64,000 bases of DNA from Asterella californica (Eukaryota > Streptophyta > Marchantiopsida > Marchantiales > Aytoniaceae): assembly GCA_036924285.1 (NCBI GenBank), contig JAYKYS010000015.1:10788001-10852000 (forward strand), written 5' to 3'. Below the pieces are notes generated by a model. The model worked only from the letters and a program-made list of their open reading frames with translations, searched no databases and was not told the DNA's origin. This document shows, in pieces, positions 55,264 through 64,000 of the stretch; position 1 is the stretch's first letter; each line of letters opens with the position of its first letter. A program made the translations under genes and the position numbers.

Positions 55264-57756
55264 TTGTTGCCTCGACCAGCAGTGGAGAAAGATCCTGACA
55301 AAGAAGAGTTGAGTGAGGCAGAGATTGTGAGAAGACTCTCTACCCTGAAGTTTGATATCAATGTCACTCAAGAGGAAAAAAGTAGATTCCTAGATATATT
55401 TCGAAAATATATCCATGTGTTTGCTTTCAGCTACAAGGATTTGAAGGAGGTGACTCTCGAGACTCATCGAATCGAATTGGAGGAGAACGCAAGACCAGTT
55501 CGACAGAAGCAGAGAAGGGTCAATCCTACAACAGCGATGATGGTCAAGGAGGAGATAGACAAGTTGAAGGAGTCGAGTTTCATCTACGAGGTGGAGAACT
55601 CAGAATGGGTTTCACCCATTGTGATTGTCAAGAAGAAGAATGGTAAACTGCGAGTGTGCATAGACTATAAGAAGCTGAATGCAATTACCAAGAAGGATTA
55701 TTATCCTCTATCATTTATAGATGAGATTTTGGAGGAAGTTGCTGGTCATGAGTGGTACAGCTTTGGTGATGGTTATAGTGGGTATAACCAGATCAAGATA
55801 GCACAGGAGTACCAACAGTTGACTACTTTCACTACTCCTTGGAAAACATTTGCATTTCGGATGATGTCATTCGGACTGTGTAATGCTCCGGCCACGTTTC
55901 AAAGCTTCATGAACAAGGTGTTTGAACCATTCATAAGGAAGTTTGTTCGGGATTTCATTGACGATTTCTGTGTGTACGGAAGAAAGGAGGACCACTTTGA
56001 TCATGTGATCAAAGTTTTGCAGCGGTTGGAGCAAGCCAACGCTTCTCTAAATCTAGAGAAGTGCATCTTTGGCTGCGAAGAACGTCTGCTGTTAGGGCAC
56101 ATCATTTCCAAGAATGGGATTGCGGTAGATCCTGAGAAGGTGAAGAAGATTGTGGATCTTCCATTTCTGATCAACTTGACAAAGTTGAGGCAATTTCTTG
56201 GTATGGTTGGATATTATCGTAGGTTTGTCTTTTCCTTCTCAAACAAAGCAATAGCTTTGACTATGTACATGAAGAAGGGAGTTGAGTTTGACTTGATAGT
56301 GCATGATCAGAAGGCAAAGGAAACATTTGAGGAGCTGAAAAAGACATTGGTGACAGCTCCTATACTTGCTAAACTTGAGTGGAGTAAAGCATTTATTTTG
56401 TATACGGATGCCTCCAATGTAGGTATCGGGTGTACATTAAGTCAGTTAGATGAAGATGGGCATGATCATCCTATAGCTTATGCTAGTAGGCAGATGGTGC
56501 TAGCGGAGAAGAATTACTCCGTGACTGAACGAGAAGGATTAGCGGTGATCTTTGGATTGAAGAAATTCCGACATTACTTGCTAGGAGGGAAATTTTCCAT
56601 AGTCACATATCACAAGGCTTTAAAGTATATCTTTAATAAGCTTAATGCCGAAGGTCGTATTGCCCGTTGGAAGATCCTTCTAACAGAATACGATTACGTG
56701 ATCAAAGATAGACAAGGGAAAAAACATGCGAATGCTGATCTTTTGTTGAGGGCTTATGATGATGAGGGAGAAGAACCGTTTGATGATTCATTTCCAGACG
56801 AGCATCTGATGACCATCACAAGCATTGAGGAGATACCGGACGAGTACAAGGAAATCTGGAGTTTCTTTGCAGACGGCTCTTTTCCAGAAGGTATGCATAC
56901 CCGAGAACGTAACGCGTTGATCAAGAGATGCAAACCTTACACCATGGTGGAGAGAATTCTCTTTCATCAAGGAGCAGATGGCTTACTAAGGAGAGCAGTT
57001 GGTCAGAAGGAGGCGTTCAAGCTGATGCACGAGTTTCACGATGGCACTGTTTGCGGAGGTCACTTTGCTGGTAAGATAACAGCTTTCAAAATTTTGGATG
57101 CGGGTTATCACTGGAGAGGGATTTTCAAGGAGTGTTTAGACTATTGCAAAACTTGCGACGTATGTCAAGCATTTGCTCTGAAGTCTACTAGAACACCTCC
57201 GTTAAGATCAATTCCAATATTAGGATCATTTGAGAAGTGGGGTATTGACTTTGTAGGTCCTCTTAATAAGACACCTCGAGGCAATAGATACATTGTAGTC
57301 GCCATTGACTATTGTACCAAGTGGGTAGAGGCTAGACCTTTGAGAGAGACTAATGAAACAGAAGTCGGTAGATTCCTATGGGAGAGGATCATCACAAGAT
57401 TTGGATGTCCGTTAGAGTTGGTCTCGGATAGAGGAGGAGAGTTTGTAGGGAGCATGACTACTGCTATGCTACAACACTTTTCTATCAAGGCACGAGTAAC
57501 GACCTCATACAAACCAAATGTCAATGGTCTTGCAGAGAAGACCAATCTTACACTTTGTATGATGCTCACCAAAGATGCTGGTGTTGAGACTGCGAAACAT
57601 ACTTGGGATAAGAGGTTACATGCCATCTTATGGGAGTACCGAACGACAACAAAGACTTCTACTGGGTACTCTCCATTTCAACTGATTTATGGAGTGGAGT
57701 CCAAGTTGCCGATCCAATTCAAATTGGATACTTTTCAAACCATTCAACGAGGTTGA
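55264..57756 (+). CDS. Gypsy-B RT-RNase H-integrase, open for 830 codons
   Basis: The open frame encodes reverse transcriptase: ENSEWVSPIVIVKKK and LRVCIDYKKLN, with catalytic FIDDF Asp codons at 55960-55965. RNase H follows, with LYTDASNVGIGC near 56398-56435. Integrase has a zinc domain reading HEFHDGTVCGGHFAG, then CKTCDVCQ near 57145-57170. The core carries WGIDFVGPL, LVSDRGGEF and NGLAEKTNLT with Asp, Asp and Glu. The frame ends at TGA 57754-57756, where a frameshift moves the C-terminal part to another frame. Catalytic residues are kept, so this is the best preserved polymerase in the window. Confidence 0.88.
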   Translation: MLPRPAVEKDPDKEELSEAEIVRRLSTLKFDINVTQEEKSRFLDIFRKYIHVFAFSYKDLKEVTLETHRIELEENARPVRQKQRRVNPTTAMMVKEEIDKLKESSFIYEVENSEWVSPIVIVKKKNGKLRVCIDYKKLNAITKKDYYPLSFIDEILEEVAGHEWYSFGDGYSGYNQIKIAQEYQQLTTFTTPWKTFAFRMMSFGLCNAPATFQSFMNKVFEPFIRKFVRDFIDDFCVYGRKEDHFDHVIKVLQRLEQANASLNLEKCIFGCEERLLLGHIISKNGIAVDPEKVKKIVDLPFLINLTKLRQFLGMVGYYRRFVFSFSNKAIALTMYMKKGVEFDLIVHDQKAKETFEELKKTLVTAPILAKLEWSKAFILYTDASNVGIGCTLSQLDEDGHDHPIAYASRQMVLAEKNYSVTEREGLAVIFGLKKFRHYLLGGKFSIVTYHKALKYIFNKLNAEGRIARWKILLTEYDYVIKDRQGKKHANADLLLRAYDDEGEEPFDDSFPDEHLMTITSIEEIPDEYKEIWSFFADGSFPEGMHTRERNALIKRCKPYTMVERILFHQGADGLLRRAVGQKEAFKLMHEFHDGTVCGGHFAGKITAFKILDAGYHWRGIFKECLDYCKTCDVCQAFALKSTRTPPLRSIPILGSFEKWGIDFVGPLNKTPRGNRYIVVAIDYCTKWVEARPLRETNETEVGRFLWERIITRFGCPLELVSDRGGEFVGSMTTAMLQHFSIKARVTTSYKPNVNGLAEKTNLTLCMMLTKDAGVETAKHTWDKRLHAILWEYRTTTKTSTGYSPFQLIYGVESKLPIQFKLDTFQTIQRG

Positions 57757-58145
57757 AGAGGTCGAGAGGAGAAGACGTGGTCAGATCAAGAAGAGAGCAA
57801 CTCATGGAGTTGAAAGAGACTCGAGCGGTAGCAATGATCCGGATGGAACGAGCTCAGGCGTATCAAAAGAAGAGTTACGACAAACGTTTGGGCAAGAGGG
57901 AGGTAAAACCTTTTCAAGTCGGAGATTGGGTTATGTTGTATGATGCTATCAGATTCAAGAGGGCTAGGAAGAAGTTTCTTCCGAGATATTTTGGTCCTTT
58001 TGTTGTAGATAAGGTGTGGAGCAACTTCACATATGACCTTCAGGAGTTGGGAGGAAGGAGATTCGATCGGGTCAACCATGACAAGTTGAAGTTGTTTCAT
58101 CGACGAAAGTTCTCTCTCCACTCCGAGGACGGAGCGAAAATTTAG
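57757..58145 (+). pseudogene. Gypsy-B integrase C-terminal end, frameshifted
   Basis: Two frameshifts near 57735-57775 move the reading through a second frame (FKPFNEVEEVERRR) to a third, which reads EDVVRSRREQLMELK. It continues QVGDWVMLYDAIRFKRARKKFLP and RYFGPFVV, the usual C-terminal integrase block, to TAG at 58143-58145. No chromodomain follows. Confidence 0.8.
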
Positions 58146-58158
58146 TCCGGGGGTAAAA
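58146..58158 (+). promoter_or_regulatory. Polypurine tract of Gypsy-B
   Basis: GGGGGTAAAA directly precedes the right LTR. Confidence 0.75.
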
Positions 58159-59072
58159 TGTAACGACCTATGTTACACATAGGAAGTTTGTCTATTAGTA
58201 AGGTGTTTAGTCATAACTAAGTGTTGAGAATATTTATTTGCTGCCAAAGTACTTTAAGGAGATATCAAGTTAGTCATGACTAGCTAAAAGTTAGTTATGG
58301 TTAAACTTAGCTGTACTTTTGGCAAAATTCAGATATTTGCTAAAGAGTGAGCACTACCTTCTTGTCCTCTTGTCTAAAAGGTAGAAAGGAGGTGGAAAGT
58401 ATCCCTTATCTCCTTTTTGACTTGATATTAGTGGTTGGATTAAAGTTGTGGACTTTGTGGGCATTAAAAACAAGAAGAGATTTCACATGTTTCCTTTTTA
58501 GTGGGTCCTAGTGTAGAGGGGGGTGGAAATTTGAGATTCCTTGAGAATATTCCAGAATCCTTCTAGAAGTTGTTGACTTTGAAGGAATAAGCCCATGTGA
58601 AAAGGTAAGAAGCTCATGTGATTAATGCTTTTACCTTAAGTAATATCTTAGTAAAACCCGGTAAAAGTAGTTACGGCTGAGTTACCGGAGAGTATCAAAG
58701 TAAAAACCTAGAATGTATAAATAGAGGAGTAGAGAAGAGCTCATCATCCTTGTTTTCACATCGTCGTAATGACAACTTGAGTAATATAGAGAGTGTGGGA
58801 TATTTTTAGCATGTGAGAACTTGAGCGACGTCGTTAGAATGGAGGATTTTAGTTGATGAGTTTATGGAGATTTTTAGTTGATAAGTTTGTGGGTGTATGA
58901 ATGAGTGAACTTAGCATTTTTCCCTTCAAGATTCATGGTGTGCTTCCATCAAAGCCATCAGAGATGACCCCTAAGTGAGAGACAGGCCCGACATTTGCAG
59001 ATTCATCGGTGGCGATCGTGGAGGTTGAGAGATCGGAGGATAGTTGATTGATGAGATCGTGGAGGATTTACA
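58159..59072 (+). repeat. 3' LTR of Gypsy-B
   Basis: 914 bp, TGTAACGACC to GGATTTACA. It has a 23-base block after GTGGGTCCT that the left copy lacks, and the TATA box at 58716-58723. Confidence 0.92.
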
Positions 59073-60660
59073 GATCACCAGCCGCTCAAGTGGTTGATGA
59101 AGTCCGACAAGCTTACAGAGAAGCTTGCACGATGGGCTCTGATCTTACAGGAGTATGACTTCCAGATAGTACATAGACTTGCAGTTGCAAACCTAGATGC
59201 CGATGGATTGAGTCGCAACTCATGCACGAGTCAGCAGGATCAGACTGGGGCTCGATGGCATGACGAGGTTGATGAGGAGATAGTGCCAGGGTGGCATGCA
59301 TCTGCCTTTCTTTGTGTGTTGGTCATGAACTCTAGTATGGAGGGCCAGGTCGTATCTTTCTCTAGTCTGAGAGTAGATGATGAGTCTTCAAATCTTGAGG
59401 ATAGAGATGGTGTTCCAGATCAGCGAGATATCCATGACGATGTGACCATAATGAAGTATCTATGTATTGACGTGGTGGTAGACACAGTAAGTGTCAAGGA
59501 GCAAGATCGTGTCCTTCAAAGAACGGAGAGATTTCAACGAGAAGGATGACATGTACTTCGAGTGTGAGATGATGAGAGAGTACGGATAGTGCCACATCCA
59601 TCTCCGAGGACACAATTAGTACGACATGCGCATGAGGAGTTGGACATTTTGGAGTGAAGCGTACACATAGCTTACTCCAAAGATAGTATTGGTGGCATGG
59701 TATGCACATCGATGTGCAGCAGTTTGTCGCACGATGTGTGCTTTATGATCGAGTCCGAACATCGTTTAATGCTCCTACTCCACAATTACACTCCTTATCG
59801 ATTATGGGATTGGGTTACCGTTGGAGTGTGGATTTTGTGAGACTCTTACTGTTGACTTTACGTCACCACCAGTATGTGTTGATGATGATGGAGCACTTCT
59901 CCAAGTGGATTGAGTTGACAGCATTATCGGACAAGGTGAGTGAAGAGACAGTGTATGCGTTCTTAGATCGAGTGCTGAGTCGTTTTGGAGCACCAGCTGA
60001 AGTGCTGACGGACCAAGGTATAAAGTTTCTTGGTGAGTTTTAGACCTTATGTGATTAACCGCTGATTGATCATCTGACTACATCTCGAGATCATCCTGAG
60101 GCGGATGGTTTGGCGGAGAGGGTAGTTCAGACGGTAAAGAGAGGATTGCGCAAGTATCGCTTGCAGAAAGATCACTTGGGAGACTGGGATATGCAGTTAT
60201 CATGGTTGGTTATGGGCTACCGTTTTAGACGACAAGCGTCTTTAGCTTCCTTCTCACCATACTTTTTATTGTATGACCGAGATCCAGATTTATCTTCGAT
60301 CATTCGTCGTGATTCTGCTAAGGTGCTGAACCTTGATGACTCGGATACGTGGATGAGAGCATGTTTTCAACGATCAGAGACATTTTGGAGAGTTATGCCG
60401 ATGACTTTTGAGAACCTAACGATTGCTCAGCATAGCTACACGTTGCGATATATCGATTATCGACCATCGATTCATATGTTTCATCTTGACGATTATATCT
60501 ATCTACAACAGACTGCATCGACAACGTTGGATGTGACCGCAAGGTGCACTATTTTACGAGTGCGTGAGGTGTTATCTTCTAGAGTATTGATGGTGTTGTT
60601 TGGAAGAACCATGTGCGTAATTACGTGCCATGTCATCTTTTCAACATCGATGGTACCGTT
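59073..60660 (+). pseudogene. Gypsy-M RNase H end and integrase, broken
   Basis: After the Gypsy-B insertion, RNase H resumes (LARWALILQEYDFQIVHR, then DADGLSRN, 59118-59210). The integrase zinc domain follows around 59610-59750: RHAHEEL is kept, but the second pair reads CVLYD where CxxC is expected. Core blocks are WSVDFV (about 59827-59845), LTDQGIKFLGEF (60004-60040) and DHPEADGLAERVVQT (60090-60130) with the catalytic Glu. Several stops and frameshifts occur. Confidence 0.85.
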
Positions 60661-60837
60661 GACCCAAGCTTAGCAGTTGTACGTGCGGGCTTGAGGTGTA
60701 TGTTGTGTTGTTTGCTGGTGGGAGCAGCCCGTATGTTGATGTGTGATGGTTGTTCAAGAGGTTGGCACATGTCATGTTTGACTCCACCTCTCAATGTCAT
60801 TCCTGTTGGACAATGGGTTTGTCCTCGATGTATATAG
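60613..60837 (+). pseudogene. PHD finger at the C-terminus of Gypsy-M pol (domain itself open)
   Basis: The frame from 60613 to TAG 60835-60837 continues from integrase and holds a complete C4HC3 PHD finger at 60697-60831. It reads CMLC, then MCDGC, then WHMSC, then WVCPRC, with Trp and spacing typical of PHD domains. PHD fingers bind histone tails, often H3K4 methylation states. It takes the place that a chromodomain has in chromoviruses such as Gypsy-1 here, so it may have steered integration. All eight zinc ligands survive in an otherwise decayed element. Confidence 0.85.
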
Positions 60838-61118
60838 CAGAGATACACGATTACATCTTTGCGTGGTATGGATTGCAGACAGACGACTAACGATGGGACG
60901 ATGTAGCATCTGACCTCCTGATCCTTGCACTCATGAAGGTGTATACCACGTAGTTGAGATATGAGGTTATCTGGAGTTAGAGGAACCTAACCACCAGCTA
61001 AGGAGGCGATTGTGGTACACTTGTGTATGTGTATGACATCGTCCATGTGTTATGTGTATGTGTGGTGTATCTCTAACAGCGATGTATGTTGTGTAGCGAT
61101 GTGTAGGCGTGCGATAGC
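60838..61118 (+). other. Gypsy-M 3' untranslated part with TG-rich block S
   Basis: No coding frame. The last 103 bases (from 61016) are the TG-rich block repeated at 61419-61515. No clean polypurine tract was seen before 61119. Confidence 0.5.
61016..61118. repeat. TG-rich block S, copy 1
   Basis: TACACTTGTGTATGTGTATGACATCGTCC and onward recurs at 61419 with few differences, 403 bases away, enclosing the right LTR. Confidence 0.8.
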
Positions 61119-61412
61119 TGTCACGTCAGTTTGATACCCCGGCTAGGTTGACTGAGTGCGGAGTGGCGAATCTCGATATGGTCGTTAGTGCCGTTAAGGC
61201 GAGTTGGTGAGGATAGCTTACTAGGGGTATACTTTGCAGGTAGGGCTTGGAGGCCTTAGTTCTTCGAGTTGAGCCTTCAAGCTCTTGGCTATGATGGATA
61301 GTCTGGGTGAATGCAATTTGGATTTTCTACGAGCACAGAGTGGATTTGGCTCGACTTTAGTGATTGTTTAGTGCTCGTTGGGGTGATGGAGTGAATACAT
61401 ACTGTTTATCCA
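61119..61412 (+). repeat. 3' LTR (core) of Gypsy-M
   Basis: It starts TGTCACGTCAGTTTGATACC and matches 41781-42052 in block order. Differences are many, as expected of an old insertion. It ends near TTTATCCA. Confidence 0.7.
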
Positions 61413-61418
61413 TTATGA

Positions 61419-61515
61419 TACACTTGTGTATGTGTATGACATTGTCCGTGTGTTATGTGTATGTGTGATGTATCTCTGACAGCAATGTATGTTGTGTAGC
61501 TAGGTGTATGCGCAC
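61419..61515. repeat. TG-rich block S, copy 2
   Basis: Second copy of the block at 61016; similarity fades after about 61515. Confidence 0.8.
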
Positions 61516-64000
61516 GACATCACCTTCTTTTTCCAGCTGTGCAAGTTCTTCCTCTTGCATTGCTGATGCTCGAGGACCGTCAAGTAGCAAGATGTCGACA
61601 ACATTTTTGTCTTCTCTCCTTCACCTTGTGACAGTTCTCGGAGATGACAGCAATAATTGTTGTCCGCAGCAGGACGGTTACTCGCTGCTTGAATTCGTTG
61701 ATATGGTTCGCTCTAACTATTACATTCAGTTTGACAGATGACTGCTATTTCTTGCTTCTCACTCTGGATACATCAACGTCGATCATGATATATTCACTTG
61801 CTTGTGGTGGCTATAAAACTCATGTCTGGGAGTGATCACAAAGACGAAGAGGAAGTCAAGAAAATTATTCTTTCTCCATCGATGTCTGCCACTAAGAGAA
61901 GACAATCGGGATGTTTATGATTCTTTGCATTTGGCTATAGACCCTTTGAGGTTTCTTTTCTTCACTTCCAAGACGTCCATGATTAGTTTCAATGATAATT
62001 TGTTGCTATTTATTGCTATCTTCAACTATAATTCTCTGCAAAACCCATCATTTTTCTCCAAAAGTTTAACTAAGTTTACTAAGTTCAACTAGTTTAACTA
62101 TCGTTACTAAGATAACAATAACCTGCTATCCTTGCTCTGTATATCTTATTCTTTTACAAACCTTGTAAGCCCATTCTGTTTCTTTGCTTACACTTGCAAG
62201 ACAGGAGGTAGCAGATGTTCTCTTAGCCTGCTTACTTCATCTGTGAGGATGGCTATCTCAGATCCACCGTACAGTGTCTTTATCGCACTACTACCCTCCC
62301 CTGTTATGCACACAACTTGAAATTTCATGTAACGGCTATTTGTGCCGATATTTCTTTCTCTTCGATCGAGAGAACCGGGGCTGATTTATACATGGCAAAA
62401 TTTTCACCTCTCTCAAACTTTCTTCACTCTAAGTGCCTTTCCGGCTTATTCTCCATGGAGAGCGACGGAAACCTCTTACACCTCCACTTTGAAGGTGTCA
62501 TTTGCCTGTATGCTAAGTCTACCATGGACGTGAAGAAGTGAATGTTAGAGGCTCTAGGCTGGGATAAGGATAGGCCCATAGGAGGTGAAGTCTACATGAA
62601 ACTGTTATCCAATAGAGTTCTGCACACGTTCGTCGGGGTGGTGGACTATTATTTGAAGGATGAAAAAATGACCACCACAACGCAACTATGAAAAACAACT
62701 GAGACAATGATCACGACAAACTGAGAACTATTCACCTTATTGGGAGCAGCGGACACCAAGAACAGGTTGGAGCTTACGTACATGAAAATTCTCCCAATAT
62801 CATTTAACAGGTATAAGTCTCGTCACCTACTCTTATTCTTGAATGTTGTCTTTGTAGCATGGTGGCCTTTGAAATATCGTCCCTCTACTAAGTGGTTAAT
62901 GCAGTCAGGCATCCACAAGCGTAGGTTTGATTCCCTCTAGAATTTGTTTCTCTAAGACACTAAAAAGCTATTAATCGCTGCCCATAAGATCACATATCGC
63001 TTTATTTTTCTCGATCCAAAAATATTTCAGAGCAAACCGCACAAACTCTCACAAGGTGAATAATATGCATGCTTGTTTCAAAGTGATGGAGACTGAAACG
63101 ATAAATTTATTTTTGAGTTTTTCTCTCACAGTGTTCTTTCCTGCATGTTCATCATGTTGAAACACACCTCTGATCTAGTCATCATGAAGAGGAATAAAGA
63201 GCAATGCATATTTCAGAAGATAGTATGGGTACACAAATATGTAATCAAGAAATGATTACTAGGTAAGTTTTGCTCCCATGTATGTAGAGTTATAATGAAA
63301 AATCAAATGGTGGATTAATCTTTTAACTAATTATATTATTGGTATATAATAACAATACCTCGTGTTAATAATAGTCGACTTACTAAAACTAGTGTAACAT
63401 AGTTCATCATCAATGTCTCGTTCCTCTTCAGGTAAACTTTCCAAATATAACATAGACTAAATCATTGGGTCACTTGTGATTAATACTACTGTTTTTTCAA
63501 GTCAGACTGGGATCGTTCATAAAGACAATTATAGAAAGTAAATAGTTGAACTTCGTTACTCTTGGTTCATTCAAATCCACTCTTGCGGATGATTTAGTTA
63601 ATGCTTATTGTTGCCATATTGAGATAGAAAATAATAAATTCATCTGTTGTGCACAAATAGTAATACCTCTAGCTAACAATAAGAAACCTCTATCAAAAAG
63701 TGTTTGAGTACATGTCAACATACGTAGTAGCGCTCAGATTACTGTATGCAGGAAATAGAAGGAGAAGTTGTCCAAGCAATTGCTATTTCTGCACACAAAT
63801 TTTGCTATATACACGAGAAAGTTTTAAGGCACTTGGACTCAACGCGTCATAAATACCCTTAGCCATTACATCAACTTTCCCAGATGTAATTATAATTTAA
63901 AATTTAAAATTCGAAACTTTTGTTGAATAGCATTAAACTTTCTCTTAGACTCTCATAGTCGCATTTTGCTATGTGTTAGCATACTTCAACGTCGATTGTT
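61516..64000. other. Unassigned right end of the window
   Basis: No gene can be supported. On the reverse strand, short readable stretches lie near 61530-61620 (DILLLDGPRASAMQEEELAQLE) and near 62330-62520 (a Lys/Glu-rich run including NFAMYKSAPVLSIEEKEISA). They may be exon-like or transposon debris, but they fit no family I know. From 63000 on the sequence is AT-rich spacer. Confidence 0.4.

Larger units (their letters stand above)
50398..59072 (+). mobile_element. Nested Ty3/gypsy element (Gypsy-B), nearly intact
   Basis: The LTRs at 50398-51288 and 58159-59072 are about 97 percent alike by eye, apart from a 23-base block present only in the right copy. It inserted into Gypsy-M RNase H, with GATC on both sides (50394-50397 and 59073-59076), a 4-bp duplication. 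The order primer site, accessory ORFs, gag, protease, RT, RNase H, integrase is Ty3/gypsy. Only a few stops and frameshifts are present, so it is much younger than its host element. Confidence 0.93.
41781..61412 (+). mobile_element. Old Ty3/gypsy element with DNA methyltransferase and PHD finger (Gypsy-M), split by Gypsy-B
   Basis: Related terminal repeats lie at 41781-42052 and 61119-61412. Between them, outside the nested insertion 50398-59072, the forward strand shows gag with a zinc knuckle, protease, a C5-cytosine methyltransferase-like domain, RT, RNase H, integrase and a PHD finger, in that order. About 11 kb of the element remain once the insertion is set aside. Stops and frameshifts are frequent throughout, and the two repeats have diverged clearly, so it is an old, inactive copy. 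The right repeat is flanked by copies of a TG-rich block, so the exact 3' end is uncertain. Confidence 0.85.

Noticed and set aside
61530..62540. Reverse-strand coding-like stretches as exons of a host gene
   Set aside because: Short, in different frames, without matching splice sites or a recognised domain; kept only as a note on the unassigned region.

Overview
The window reads as nuclear DNA of a streptophyte, a plant or charophyte-grade alga. It has dense nested LTR retrotransposons with tRNA-iMet-type primer sites. It also has an intron-rich nuclear gene whose protein is plant-like, and a remnant of a nuclear gene for a plastid-type ribosomal protein S10. My guess is an early-diverging lineage such as a bryophyte, because of the kinds of retroelements present. 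That guess is an inference, not a proof. No bacterial operons, CRISPR array, rRNA or convincing tRNA gene were seen.

Layout: (1) 1-6227 is a chromodomain Ty3/gypsy element whose 5' LTR lies just outside the window; it has in-frame stops and a frameshift. (2) 6228-8227 is AT-rich spacer. (3) 8228-12571 is a decayed non-LTR retrotransposon with an N-terminal zinc-finger trace, reverse transcriptase and a C-terminal Cys/His region. (4) 12572-18440 is spacer with hairpins and a broken plastid ribosomal protein S10 gene at 14436-14838. (5) 18440-19560 is a decayed gag with two zinc knuckles. (6) 20427-24944 is the one intact host gene: an 11-exon FRA10AC1 homologue of 276 codons. It includes a probable U12-type intron and a GC-AG intron. 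(7) 26279-26930 holds MITE-like repeats. (8) 27225-33107 is a reverse-strand Ty1/copia element with a 5-bp target duplication. It carries an odd GC-rich cluster of hairpins inside pol. (9) 33113-37906 is spacer with further hairpins. (10) 37912-41331 is a very young, internally deleted reverse-strand Ty1/copia element with two identical 226-bp LTRs. (11) 41781-61412 is an old Ty3/gypsy element encoding gag, protease, a C5-cytosine DNA methyltransferase-like domain, RT, RNase H, integrase and a terminal PHD finger. It is interrupted at 50398-59072 by a younger, nearly intact Ty3/gypsy element. (12) 61413-64000 is unassigned.

The most notable system is item 11. It is a retrotransposon that carried both a DNA-methylation module and a chromatin-reading module, in the order gag-PR-methyltransferase-RT-RNaseH-IN-PHD. 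This copy is dead: it has many stops, an eroded catalytic motif, and an insertion in RNase H. The architecture is nevertheless readable. Capture of cytosine methyltransferases by retrotransposons has been reported in dinoflagellates and charophyte algae. The combination with a PHD finger and the lineage involved here should be checked.

The only gene I consider functional for the host is the FRA10AC1 homologue. Everything else is transposon, transposon debris, gene debris or spacer. All statements come from reading the sequence by eye; no database search or alignment program was run.
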